From AC-32 sp963821495 (GTDB lineage Bacteria > Actinomycetota > Thermoleophilia > Gaiellales > Gaiellaceae): DNA of 64,000 bases. The notes below the pieces were generated by a model, which ran no database searches, had not been told where the DNA came from, and saw nothing but the letters and a program-made list of their open reading frames with translations. The DNA lies in the NCBI GenBank assembly GCA_963821495.1, contig CAWGEA010000003.1, positions 124,001-188,000 on the forward strand. The letters are read 5' to 3'. Position numbers and translations under genes: made by a program. This document shows, piece after piece, positions 25,968-33,863 of the stretch (positions are counted from its first letter, which is position 1; each line of letters begins with the position of its first letter).

Positions 25968-26870
25968 ATGTCGGATCGGGAGCAGGAATTTCTCGCGTAC
26001 GTCCAGGACGGCGGCCAGGTCGAGGCCGGCGACTGGATGCCCGACGAGTACCGGGCGCGCCTGCGCAAGTTCATCGAGATGCACGGCAACTCGGAGCTGA
26101 TGGGCGTGCTGCCCGAGCGCGAGTGGATCCTGCGCGCCCCGACGCTGCAGCGGAAGCTCGCCCTGACCGCGAAGGTGCAGGACGAGGTCGGCCACGCACA
26201 GCTGATCTACCGCGTCGTCGAGGACCTCGGCAAACCGCGCGAGCAGTGCTTCGAGGACCTGCTCTCCGGCAAGAGCAAGTTCCACAACGTCTTCCACTAC
26301 CCGACGAAGACCTGGGGCGACGTCGGCGTGATCGCCTGGCTCGTCGACGCGGCCGCGATCATCAGCCAGAAGGCGCTGCTCAAGTGCTCGTACGCTCCGT
26401 ACGCGCGGATCATGAAGAAGATCTGCTGGGAGGAGTCGTTCCACATCCTTCACGGCCGCGACGTGATCCTGACGCTGATGAACGGCACCGACGACCAGCG
26501 CGCGCTGGTACAGGAGGCGCTCGACCGCTGGTGGGGCCCGCTGATGCAGTTCCACGGCAACCCGATCCCGGCCGACGAGGACCCGATGCTCCTCTGGCGG
26601 ATCAAGAGCCAGGGCAACGACGAGGCGCGGCAGCAGTTCCTCGACGGGTACGTGCCGCAGATCTGGGAGCTCGGGCTGACGGTGCCCGACCCGGAGCTGC
26701 GCAAGGACGAGGAGAGCGGCCGCTGGCTCTACACCGAGCCCGACTGGGACGAGCTCAAGCACGTCGTCACCGGGCACGGGCCGAAGACCGAGGATCGGCT
26801 CGACCTGCGCCGCCAGGCGCGCGAGAACGCCGCGTGGGTGCGCAAGGTCGTGCTCCCAGAAGCCGCGTGA
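25968..26870 (+). CDS. paaA: 1,2-phenylacetyl-CoA epoxidase catalytic subunit
   Basis: A 300-residue diiron oxygenase subunit. With PaaB, PaaC and PaaD it epoxidises the ring of phenylacetyl-CoA using O2. Diiron ligands are visible in AKVQDEVGHAQLIYR and WEESFHILHGRD. The sequence FIEMHGNSELMGVLPEREW and the C-terminal DWDELKHVVTGHGP are family-typical. ATG 25968 has AAGAGG about eight bases upstream and lies 19 bases after the palindromic operator; an upstream GTG at 25950 is unlikely. First gene of paaABCD, with the next start overlapping its stop. Confidence 0.96.
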   Translation: MSDREQEFLAYVQDGGQVEAGDWMPDEYRARLRKFIEMHGNSELMGVLPEREWILRAPTLQRKLALTAKVQDEVGHAQLIYRVVEDLGKPREQCFEDLLSGKSKFHNVFHYPTKTWGDVGVIAWLVDAAAIISQKALLKCSYAPYARIMKKICWEESFHILHGRDVILTLMNGTDDQRALVQEALDRWWGPLMQFHGNPIPADEDPMLLWRIKSQGNDEARQQFLDGYVPQIWELGLTVPDPELRKDEESGRWLYTEPDWDELKHVVTGHGPKTEDRLDLRRQARENAAWVRKVVLPEAA

Positions 26871-27154
26871 TCTACGAGGTCTTTCGGCAGGAGCGGAAGG
26901 GCCAGGCGTTCCAGCACGCGGGCTCGATCGAGGCCGCGGACGAGCGCTTCGCCGAGTCGTACGCGCGTGAGCAATACGGCCGGCGTGGCGAGTCGGAGGC
27001 GCTGTGGGTGGTCGCCCGCGACTCGATCCTGCGCATCGAGGAGTTCGTCGACGAGCTGAACCGAAACTACCACCGCGTGGACGGGTATCCGCTGAAGGAG
27101 AAATTGAAGGAGGCACGTGAGCGAGCGGGCACAACTGCTCCTCGAGATCGCTGA
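26867..27154 (+). CDS. paaB: 1,2-phenylacetyl-CoA epoxidase subunit B
   Basis: A 95-residue small subunit that bridges PaaAC units. YEVFRQERKGQAFQHAGSIEAADERFAESYARE and the ALWVVARDSI block match PaaB. GTG 26867 overlaps the paaA stop as GTGA. The last 13 codons overlap the start of paaC, so all four paa genes are translationally linked. Confidence 0.93.
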   Translation: MIYEVFRQERKGQAFQHAGSIEAADERFAESYAREQYGRRGESEALWVVARDSILRIEEFVDELNRNYHRVDGYPLKEKLKEARERAGTTAPRDR

Positions 27155-27689
27155 CGACGAGCTGATCCTCGGCTGGCGCGACTCGGAGTGGACGGGGGTC
27201 GCGCCGTTCCTGGAGGAAGACGTCGCCTTCTCGTCGATCGCGCAGAACGAGATCGGGCACGCGCGGGCGCTGTACGAGCTCGCCGCGCGCGACCTCGGCA
27301 CGACCGCCGACGAGCTCGCCTTCGACCGCAAGCCCGAGGAGTACCGCTGCAGCGAGCTCGTCGAGCTGCGGCTGCCGGAGTGGGAGCGCACGATCGCGCG
27401 CCACGTGCTCTACGAGCAGGCCGACGCCGAGCGGCTCGAGCGGCTGAGGGCCTCTGACGACGCGGAGGTCGCCGGCCTCGCGGCCAAGATCGACCGCGAG
27501 GAGGTCTACCACCGTCTGCACGCAGAGATGTGGCACGGGCGACTCAAGGACGAGCCGCGCTATTCGGAAGCGCTGCAGGAACTGCGTCCGTTCCTCGAGC
27601 GGCGGAACGGCCACACCCCGGAGCTGGCCGAGCTCTGGGACGAGATGACCTCGGTGCGGCGCTCGCAGCCGGCGGGCACGACGTGGTGA
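27117..27689 (+). CDS. paaC: 1,2-phenylacetyl-CoA epoxidase subunit C, short form
   Basis: A 190-residue ferritin-like structural subunit pairing with PaaA. DDELILGWRDSEWTGVAPFLEEDVAFSSIAQNEIGHARALYEL is diagnostic. Well-studied PaaC proteins are near 250 residues; this one is markedly shorter in its central and C-terminal parts (ends RRSQPAGTTW). Whether it still docks normally is unknown. AAGGAGG at 27107-27113 precedes GTG 27117 by three bases, a tight spacing. The gene begins 38 bases before the paaB stop. Confidence 0.88.
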   Translation: MSERAQLLLEIADDELILGWRDSEWTGVAPFLEEDVAFSSIAQNEIGHARALYELAARDLGTTADELAFDRKPEEYRCSELVELRLPEWERTIARHVLYEQADAERLERLRASDDAEVAGLAAKIDREEVYHRLHAEMWHGRLKDEPRYSEALQELRPFLERRNGHTPELAELWDEMTSVRRSQPAGTTW

Positions 27690-28168
27690 CGGAGGCCCAG
27701 GTCTGGGAAGCGCTCGCGGAGGTGCCCGACCCCGAGATCCCGGTGATCTCGGTCGTCGACCTCGGCGTCGTGCGCGACGTGCGCGTCGAGGACGAGCGCG
27801 TGCACGTCGAGTTCACTCCGACCTTCCTCGGCTGCCCCGCGCTCGAGACGATGTGCGCGCAGATGGCGGAACGGATCGCGGACCTCGGCGCCGAGCCCGA
27901 GGTCGAGGTCGTGCTCGACGACTCGTGGTCGACCGACCGGATCACCCCGGAGGGCCGCGAGAAGCTCCGCGCCGCGGGGTTCGCGCCGCCGGCTCCGCGC
28001 GAGGCCGCTGCGCCGAAGCTCGTGCAGCTGCAGGCGAACGGCTTCCGCTGCCCCTACTGCGGCTCCCGCGACACCGCGCTCGAGAACATCTTCGGCCCGA
28101 CCCCGTGCCGCTCGCTGCGCTACTGCCGCGACTGTCGGCAGCCGTTCGAGCAGTTCAAGACGATCTAG
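27686..28168 (+). CDS. paaD: PaaD-like phenylacetate degradation protein with C-terminal zinc ribbon
   Basis: A 160-residue protein combining a MIP18/DUF59 domain (EVPDPEIPVISVVDLGVVRDV, PTFLGCPALETM) with a C-terminal CxxC...CxxC ribbon (CPYCGSRDT and CRDCRQPFEQFKTI). PaaD is thought to help assemble or maintain the oxygenase iron centre. GTG 27686 overlaps the paaC stop (GTGA). The reductase gene paaE does not follow; the next gene is on the other strand, so electrons must come from a reductase encoded elsewhere. Confidence 0.93.
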   Translation: MTEAQVWEALAEVPDPEIPVISVVDLGVVRDVRVEDERVHVEFTPTFLGCPALETMCAQMAERIADLGAEPEVEVVLDDSWSTDRITPEGREKLRAAGFAPPAPREAAAPKLVQLQANGFRCPYCGSRDTALENIFGPTPCRSLRYCRDCRQPFEQFKTI

Positions 28169-28181
28169 ACCAGCCGCGCGG

Positions 28182-29498
28182 TCAGTGGCACTCGCCGGCG
28201 CCGGACTCGGTGAAGATGCCATCGCCGGCGGGAACGAACTCCCAGGTGTAGCCGGTCTCGAGCAGCATCAGCCTGAGGACGCCGTAGGTGGTGTCGTCCA
28301 TGTTCTCCTGGTTCGGCAGGGGCGGGCCGAGCAGGTGGTGACTGTTGCCGCCGGTGCCGGCGACGAACTCACGGATGCCGCGCTTCGGGTCGGCGGCGCC
28401 CAGCGGCGTCTGCGGCGCGAAGCGCTGGTAGTTGTGCGCGTGGCCGTTGAGCACGACATCCGCGCCTGCCCGGTACAGGTCCTCCCACAGCGGCTGTACC
28501 GCCGGAGTCGCCGTACCGAGCGTGGACGAGAAGAGGGGGTGATGGAAGTACGCGAGCGTGCAGCGCGTCCGATGTTGCACGAGGTCGTTGCGCAGCCACG
28601 TCTCCTGAGCCGAGCCGGGGTGGCACGCGACGAAGCGGCAGTTGCTGTTGAGGACGACGACGTGCCAGCTGCCAAGCTCGTAGCTGTAATAGCCCGCACC
28701 GGCCAGGCCGGCGAGCGTGCTCCAGTAGTCGAAGTACGGGGCCGCCCCGGGCGTGGCGTAGTCGTGGTTGCCCGTGGCCGGGCGCGTGCGGTCGCGGAAC
28801 GTTCCCCAGCTCGGGTCGTAGCAGTTGGCGAAGTCCTCGGCCGTGCCGCGTGGGTAGGCGAGGTCTCCCAGGGCGGCGATGGTCGCCGGCACTCCTTCCA
28901 GGAGCGCCGCGGTCGCCTCGTCGCCGCCCGAGCGGCACGAGCCGATGTCGCCTGCGGCGAGCAGCAGCGGCGCGATCCCGAGCCGTAACCGCGGCTTCGA
29001 CCGCGTCTCGCGCGAGGCGACCGAGACCGCGCCACGGGTCGCGACGAGCGCAAGTTGGACAACCCCCGGCCCACCGGCCGCGGAGCTGACGTCGAACGAC
29101 CTCCACCCGGGTCGTGCCGAGCCACGCGCCACCACGCGCCCGAGGCGCGGCGCGGTGCGGAAGCTCAGCGTCCGCTCGTTCCAGTGCCGCCCTGCGACGG
29201 TTCGCACCTGCACGGCCGCCCGGCCCGAGGTCACGAACACGCGCAAGGCCGCGGACGCGGCGCCGCCGCGGAGGCTGCCGACACGGAAGCGAAGGTACGC
29301 GCGACCGGCCGGTGCGGCGCGAAGTCGCAACATGCGCGCACGACCCTGCTCCCCTCCCGGCGTCTCCGCGGTGACGGAGCCGTCTGCGACCGACGTGAAC
29401 ACCTGCTGCGGAAGCACGGCCGCGGCCCGCGCGGGCCACATGCCGCTTGCCGCGGCCGCGATCACGACCGCCGCGCCGGCGAGCGTTCGTCCATCCAC
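28182..29498 (-). CDS. Secreted metallophosphoesterase with N-terminal DNRLRE-like domain
   Basis: A 438-residue exported protein. After a signal peptide (AAVVIAAAASGMWPARAAA) comes a beta-sandwich domain of about 140 residues resembling DNRLRE domains, with RAYLRFRVGSLRGG and RAAVQVRTVAG. A calcineurin-like phosphoesterase domain follows: LAAGDIGSC, ALGDLAYPRGT, ATGNHDYAT, YFHHPLFS, NGHAHNYQRF. All expected metal ligands are present. Probably acts outside the membrane on phosphate esters or cell-wall polymers. GTG 29498 preferred because it starts the signal peptide directly. Confidence 0.87.
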   Translation of the reverse strand: MDGRTLAGAAVVIAAAASGMWPARAAAVLPQQVFTSVADGSVTAETPGGEQGRARMLRLRAAPAGRAYLRFRVGSLRGGAASAALRVFVTSGRAAVQVRTVAGRHWNERTLSFRTAPRLGRVVARGSARPGWRSFDVSSAAGGPGVVQLALVATRGAVSVASRETRSKPRLRLGIAPLLLAAGDIGSCRSGGDEATAALLEGVPATIAALGDLAYPRGTAEDFANCYDPSWGTFRDRTRPATGNHDYATPGAAPYFDYWSTLAGLAGAGYYSYELGSWHVVVLNSNCRFVACHPGSAQETWLRNDLVQHRTRCTLAYFHHPLFSSTLGTATPAVQPLWEDLYRAGADVVLNGHAHNYQRFAPQTPLGAADPKRGIREFVAGTGGNSHHLLGPPLPNQENMDDTTYGVLRLMLLETGYTWEFVPAGDGIFTESGAGECH

Positions 29499-29508
29499 GT
29501 AGGCGAAT

Positions 29509-29742
29509 CTAGCCGAGGCGCCGCTGGCGAAGACCCGACGCGGCGGCGACACCGAACGCTACGAGGATCACCGCGAGTGGAGAGACGAACGCCAGGCCTA
29601 GCCACGTCGGGAACGGCTCGCCCTTGTTCGCGTCCGGGTACCCCGCCGGAACGGCGAGCGCCACCGCGACAACCGGGAGTGCCAGCGCCCACCAGCGCCC
29701 GACGAGAAGGCCGGCACCGACCTGAACTCCCGCAACGATCAA
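29509..29742 (-). CDS. Short putative membrane protein at a rearrangement junction
   Basis: A 77-residue open frame with two hydrophobic segments (VVAVALAVPAG and LGLAFVSPLAVILVAFGVAAASG) and TTG as the only start. It ends 10 bases before the phosphoesterase gene. Its 5' end coincides with the 5' limit of the broken XRE gene on the other strand, so it may be a truncated gene rather than a complete one. No family recognised. Confidence 0.4.
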   Translation of the reverse strand: MIVAGVQVGAGLLVGRWWALALPVVAVALAVPAGYPDANKGEPFPTWLGLAFVSPLAVILVAFGVAAASGLRQRRLG

Positions 29743-29888
29743 GCAGGAGCTCGCCCCAGCTGACGGGGACGACCCAGTCGGCGATCGCCCGCCTCGAGTC
29801 GGGCGGGCGGCCGCCGCGGATCGACACCTTGCTCCGGATCGCCGAGGCCCTGGACTGCGACCTGGTCGTCGAGCTCAGGCGCCGCTAG
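29731..29888 (+). pseudogene. Frameshifted remnant of an XRE-type DNA-binding regulator
   Basis: Bases 29741-29755 encode KQELA in one frame and 29757-29885 encode QLTGTTQSAIARLESGGRPP then RIDTLLRIAEALDCDLVVEL in the next, ending at TAG 29886. Together they are the second half of an XRE helix-turn-helix domain (recognition helix TQSAIARLESG) of the type found in HigA-like antitoxins. The frame changes within the CCCC run at 29754-29757, and nothing upstream supplies the N-terminal half or a start codon. No toxin gene is adjacent. Confidence 0.7.
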
Positions 29889-29900
29889 CTCGACGCCGCG

Positions 29901-31259
29901 CTACGGCGCGATGTTGTGGTTGAGGTGGAAGACGTTGTCCGGGTCGTACCGCCTCTTGACCTCCCGCAGCCGCTCGTAGTTCGGGCCGTACGCTGCGCGG
30001 ATGGCGTCGTCGGCCTGGTCGTCGCCGAGGTAGTTGAGCCAGCGGCCGGTGCCGAAGTGCGGTCGCAGGGCCGCGAAGGTCTCACGCGTCCACGCGATGT
30101 TCGCCTCGGTCTCGTTCGGATCCGTCCAGATCGACGGGATCAACAGGTTCCAGCCCTCGTCGCGGTGGGGCACGGCGGTCTCGGTCGGCCCGACACGTGT
30201 CACCGCGCCGTGGAAGCGCTCGAACAGGATCGGCGTCATCGGCGAGGGGACGGCGGCGAACCGTTCGACGACGGCGTCGATCAGCTCGTCGGGAAGACCG
30301 CGCGTGAAGCTCGACAGCCAGTAGTTCAACGCACCGGCCGGGAAACCCTCGTCGAGGAGCGTGTTCATCACCGGGTACGGCATCGGGCCGACCTCGACCA
30401 GCAGAGGCGAGCCCCAGCTCTTGAACGGCTCGAGGTCGCGCTCGGCCTCCTCGGCAGCCCCCGTGTGGAAGACGGCCATGGCAGCGAGCGGCAGACCGGA
30501 GCCGTCGGGCGCGTGCGTGAGCGCGGCGAACACGGTCAGGTCGTCGGAGGCGCCGGCCACCGCGTCGCGGTAGAAGCGCAGCAGCTCGGGCGCGGCGTCG
30601 AGCGGGTGGGCGATCAGACCGCCGACGATCGTCTCGAGCGGGTGCAGCTGGTACGTGAAGGAGGTCGCGACGCCGAAGTTCCCGCCGCCGCCCCGCAGTG
30701 CCCAGAAGAGATCAGGATGCGAGGACGCGTCCACGTCGAGCACCTCGCCGTCCGCGGTGACGAGCTCGACTGCCAGCAGGTTGTCGGAGGCGAGCCCGTG
30801 CTTGGCCATCAGCCAGCCGAGGCCACCTCCGAGTGTGAAGCCGGCGATGCCGGTCGAAGAGATCGCGCCTCCGGTCACGGCGAGCCCGTGCTCGGCGGCG
30901 GCCTCGTTCAGCTCCGCCCAGGTCACGCCGCCACCGGCGGTTGCGGTGGCCCGTTCGGGATCGATTGCGATCCCCTTCAGCTCGGCGAGATCGATCATCA
31001 CTCCGCCGTCGGTGACTGCACGGCCGGCGACGTTGTGGCCGCCGCCGCGGATCGAGACTTCGAGTCCCTCCCGGCGCGCGAGGGCCAGCGCCTCGACGAC
31101 GTCGTCGGTCGTCCGGCAGCGGACGATGACGGCTGGCCTGCGGTCGACGAGGCCGTTGTGCACAGCCCGGGCGGCGTCGTAGCCGGCGTCCTCCGGGGCC
31201 AGGACGGGCCCGGAGACCCGGTCGGCGAGGTCTATGGCAAGCGTCGCGTTGCTGCTCAT
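29901..31259 (-). CDS. FAD-linked oxidoreductase of the berberine-bridge (BBE) family
   Basis: A 452-residue cytosolic flavoprotein. The FAD-binding PCMH domain has SIRGGGHNVAGRAVTDGGVMIDLAELKGI (the histidine of GGGHN commonly bonds FAD covalently), TGIAGFTLGGGLGWL, and ALRGGGGNFGVATSF. The C-terminal WLNYLGDDQADDAIRAAYGPNYERL-DPDNVFHLNHNI is the BBE tail. Enzymes of this family oxidise carbohydrates or aromatic natural products; substrate unknown. ATG 31259 has GAGGAG eight bases upstream. A near-palindrome at 31283-31298 may be an operator. Confidence 0.92.
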   Translation of the reverse strand: MSSNATLAIDLADRVSGPVLAPEDAGYDAARAVHNGLVDRRPAVIVRCRTTDDVVEALALARREGLEVSIRGGGHNVAGRAVTDGGVMIDLAELKGIAIDPERATATAGGGVTWAELNEAAAEHGLAVTGGAISSTGIAGFTLGGGLGWLMAKHGLASDNLLAVELVTADGEVLDVDASSHPDLFWALRGGGGNFGVATSFTYQLHPLETIVGGLIAHPLDAAPELLRFYRDAVAGASDDLTVFAALTHAPDGSGLPLAAMAVFHTGAAEEAERDLEPFKSWGSPLLVEVGPMPYPVMNTLLDEGFPAGALNYWLSSFTRGLPDELIDAVVERFAAVPSPMTPILFERFHGAVTRVGPTETAVPHRDEGWNLLIPSIWTDPNETEANIAWTRETFAALRPHFGTGRWLNYLGDDQADDAIRAAYGPNYERLREVKRRYDPDNVFHLNHNIAP

Positions 31260-31282
31260 GAGAGTGCTCCTCTATCCAGTTG

Positions 31283-31298
31283 GCACGATCGGTCGTGC
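31283..31298. promoter_or_regulatory. Near-palindrome upstream of the BBE oxidase gene
   Basis: GCACGATCGGTCGTGC has 14 of 16 positions matched and lies 24 bases upstream of the BBE start codon. Size and position fit a TetR- or MarR-type operator, and its ACGATCG core resembles the palindrome upstream of paaA. No regulator gene is adjacent. Function inferred only. Confidence 0.35.
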
Positions 31299-31444
31299 TT
31301 GGTAGTACGAACGGTGGGCACCGCCTCTTCCCCGGGAGCTGCCTCGTCGCCTCCTTGCGGGTCCTAGGACTCATGTCCCATTGCGACCCGGACCCGCCCC
31401 CGGGCAGTCTCGATTCGACCACCGAGACCCCCAAGGAGGGCCCC

Positions 31445-31837
31445 GTGAAGAAGCTCAACCTCATCGGATTCGCCGCGCTCGTGGCAATGCTCGTCGCCTT
31501 CGCCTCGACCGCGACCGCCGCCGGCAACAAGGGCGGCAAGGGTGTCACCGTGCGTGGCAAGTGCAGCGCCGGGCACGTTTGGAAGCTCAAGGCCAAGGCC
31601 GACGACGGCCGCATCGAGACGGAGTTCGAGGTCGACCAGAACCGCGTCGGCAGGCGCTGGCGCGTCAAGATCGCCCGCAACGGCGCGACCGTCTTCAGCG
31701 GCATCCGCACGACCGTCGCCCCGAGCGGCTCGTTCACCGTGCGCCGCCTGCTCGCTCCCGCGGCCTCGAACCGCATCGTCGCGACCGCGAAGGCCCTGCG
31801 GGGCGGCGAGACCTGCCGCGCGGTCCTCTCCCTCTAG
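31445..31837 (+). CDS. Small secreted protein of unknown function
   Basis: A 130-residue precursor. Signal peptide KKLNLIGFAALVAMLVAFAS ends near ATAA, leaving about 105 basic residues with two cysteines (GKCSAGHVWKLKAK and GETCRAVLSL), likely joined as a disulfide closing a beta-rich fold. GTG 31445 has an ideal AAGGAGG a few bases upstream, which overrides the in-frame GTG/ATG at 31373. A perfect 13-bp hairpin follows its stop. No named family. Confidence 0.75.
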   Translation: MKKLNLIGFAALVAMLVAFASTATAAGNKGGKGVTVRGKCSAGHVWKLKAKADDGRIETEFEVDQNRVGRRWRVKIARNGATVFSGIRTTVAPSGSFTVRRLLAPAASNRIVATAKALRGGETCRAVLSL

Positions 31838-31856
31838 CTCCTCCCTCATCCCCCAC

Positions 31857-31888
31857 GCCGAGACCGGGGCCCTCTCCCCGGTCTCGGC
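31857..31888. terminator. Strong hairpin terminator between convergent genes
   Basis: GCCGAGACCGGGG (31857-31869) and CCCCGGTCTCGGC (31876-31888) form a perfect 13-base-pair stem with a six-base loop. It lies between the stop of the secreted protein (plus) and the stop of the response regulator (minus). There is no long T run, as is common in GC-rich actinobacteria. Likely bidirectional. Confidence 0.75.
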
Positions 31889-31892
31889 CTGT

Positions 31893-32510
31893 CTACGAGA
31901 GGTCGTGCTCCCGCGCCCAGAGCGCGGCCTGCGTCCGGTCGGTGACGCCGATCTGCTGGAAGACGCGCGTCAGGTGGGTCTTCACGGTCTTCTCGCTGAT
32001 CCCGAGCTCGCGGGCGATCAGCTTGTTCGGCATGCCAGCGGCGACGCAGCGCAGGACCTCCCGCTCCCGCTCGCTGAGCTCGGCCTGCTCCCGCTCCGCG
32101 CGCGCGGTGAGCAAGGCGCGCGCGGCCTTCGGCGACAGCGGCGACTCGCCGCGCGCGGCCGCGCGCACGCCGCCGATCAGCTCCTCGGGCTCGGCGTCCT
32201 TCAACAGGTAGCCGATCGCGCCGGCGTCGAGAGCGGCGAGGATCCGGTCGCGGTCGGTCAGTGAGGTCAGGACCACGACCTGAACGTCCTCGCTCGCGGC
32301 GACGATCGCGCGCGTCGCCTCGATCCCGTCGACCTCGGGCATCGAGAGGTCCATCAGGATCACGTCCGGCCGGGTCTGAGCGGCGAGCTCGATCGCCTCG
32401 GCACCGTTCGCAGCGCCGCCGACCACCTCGATGTCCGCCGCCGTTGCGAGCAGGCGCTCCAGCCCGGCCCGAACGAGCCCGTGATCCTCCGCCAGCAGGA
32501 CGCGGATCAC
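31893..32510 (-). CDS. LuxR/NarL-type response regulator
   Basis: A 205-residue regulator. The receiver domain has acidic LLAEDH, phospho-acceptor aspartate in VILMDLSMPEVDG, Thr in VVVLTSLTD and Lys in GYLLKDAEPEE. The C-terminal LuxR helix-turn-helix reads LSEREREVLRCVAAGMPNKLIARELGISEKTVKTHL. GTG 32510 overlaps the stop of the kinase gene (GTGA). It forms a two-component pair with that kinase. Targets unknown. Confidence 0.95.
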   Translation of the reverse strand: MIRVLLAEDHGLVRAGLERLLATAADIEVVGGAANGAEAIELAAQTRPDVILMDLSMPEVDGIEATRAIVAASEDVQVVVLTSLTDRDRILAALDAGAIGYLLKDAEPEELIGGVRAAARGESPLSPKAARALLTARAEREQAELSEREREVLRCVAAGMPNKLIARELGISEKTVKTHLTRVFQQIGVTDRTQAALWAREHDLS

Positions 32511-33823
32511 CGCGCCACCTCGACCGAGACACGCGAGCCCCGCCCCGGAGTGGAGGCGATCTCGAGCTCGCCACCCGCGTCCAGGGCGAGGTCCCCGAGC
32601 ATGCGCAGGCCGAAGTGCTCTCCGTCCTCGGACTGCCCGGGACGGAAGCCGCGGCCGTCGTCTTCGACCACGAGCCGGGCGCGGCCGTTCTCGGCGCCGA
32701 CCTCGACCCGGACGTGCTTCGCGTCCGCGTGCTTGGTCACGTTGCGCAGCGCCTCCTGGGCGACGCGGAAGAAGAGCGCCTCGGTGTCGCGGTCCAGCCG
32801 CAGTTCGTCCTCGACCTCGAGCGACGTCTCGACTCCGCGCGCCTCGGAGGCACCGAGCAGATCGGCGAGCGCCGCCGCCAGGCCCGCCCGGTGGAGCTCG
32901 GGTGGGTAGATCTCGACCAGGAGCGTGCGCAGCTGGCCGATGCCGTGCCTCGTCTCCGCCGCCGCCTCGCGCAGCTCCGAGTCGAACGGCGCCGGCGCTC
33001 CTTCCGCGGCTGCCGAGAGCGAGTACGAGACCGCCGCGAGGTCCTGCACGACGCCGTCGTGCAGGTCGCGAGCGATCCGCCGGCGCTCGAGATCCGACGC
33101 CTCGAGCGCGCGGTTGAGCAGCCGTTCGCGCTCCTCCTGGCCTCGCCGCACACGCCTGGCGAGCCACCAGGCGAGCGGCAGCTGGATCAGGGCGAGCAGG
33201 ATCAGCGCGCCGAGCATCACCGGCGCGAACTGCCGGAAGATCCGGCGCCCGCGGGCGGAGATGAAGCTCGAGCGGTAGTACGTCTCGTAACGGAGGCGCC
33301 GCCCGCTCGGCGTCTGTACCGGCAGATAGACCTCGAGCAGCCTGCCGAAGCGGCGCTCGAAGCGGTTTTCCGGCTTCGAGAGGTCGCTCACAGCGGCGTC
33401 GGGCTCGCTGTTCTGGAACTCGGCGAGGTCGCCCGGGCTCATCGTGTAGCGCGCCCCGATCAAGCGAGGCTCGTCCGAGTAGACGACACGGCCCGAGCGG
33501 TCCCAGATCTTCACGCGGGCGATGGCCGCCCGGCTGAAGGGGTCGCCCAGCACCCGCTCCTGGACGACGCGGTCGACCGCCGCGATCGCCGTCGGGTCGC
33601 CCCTCAGGAGTCCATCGCTCAACGCGGGCTCGACCGAACCCAGTGCGGCGATGCGGGTCTGGTCCTTCGCGTCCCGGATCGCCTCCGCCTCGCCCGCGCG
33701 ACGAACGAACCACACGCCGAGCAGGCTGATCAGCACGACGGCAAGCAGGCCAATGGCCGCGTACCGGGCCAGGGCTTCCCGCACCGGATTTCGGCCGGCC
33801 GCCGGCCGGCGCCGCCATCTCAC
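32507..33823 (-). CDS. NarL-type sensor histidine kinase
   Basis: A 438-residue membrane kinase. Helices at residues about 20-40 and 200-225 flank an extracytoplasmic domain of about 150 residues (VKIWDRSGRVVYSDEPRLIGARY) that resembles CHASE/PAS-like sensors. The HisKA_3 phospho-acceptor is in ERRRIARDLHDGVVQDLAAVSYSL. The ATPase domain has NVTKHADAKHVRVE, VEDDGRGF and FGLRMLGDLA. GTG 33823 start. Signal unknown; the kinase precedes and is coupled to its response regulator. Confidence 0.94.
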   Translation of the reverse strand: MRWRRRPAAGRNPVREALARYAAIGLLAVVLISLLGVWFVRRAGEAEAIRDAKDQTRIAALGSVEPALSDGLLRGDPTAIAAVDRVVQERVLGDPFSRAAIARVKIWDRSGRVVYSDEPRLIGARYTMSPGDLAEFQNSEPDAAVSDLSKPENRFERRFGRLLEVYLPVQTPSGRRLRYETYYRSSFISARGRRIFRQFAPVMLGALILLALIQLPLAWWLARRVRRGQEERERLLNRALEASDLERRRIARDLHDGVVQDLAAVSYSLSAAAEGAPAPFDSELREAAAETRHGIGQLRTLLVEIYPPELHRAGLAAALADLLGASEARGVETSLEVEDELRLDRDTEALFFRVAQEALRNVTKHADAKHVRVEVGAENGRARLVVEDDGRGFRPGQSEDGEHFGLRMLGDLALDAGGELEIASTPGRGSRVSVEVAR

Positions 33824-33863
33824 GGTGGAAGTCTGCCCGAGGCCTCGCAGCCCCGCTCTCGCG

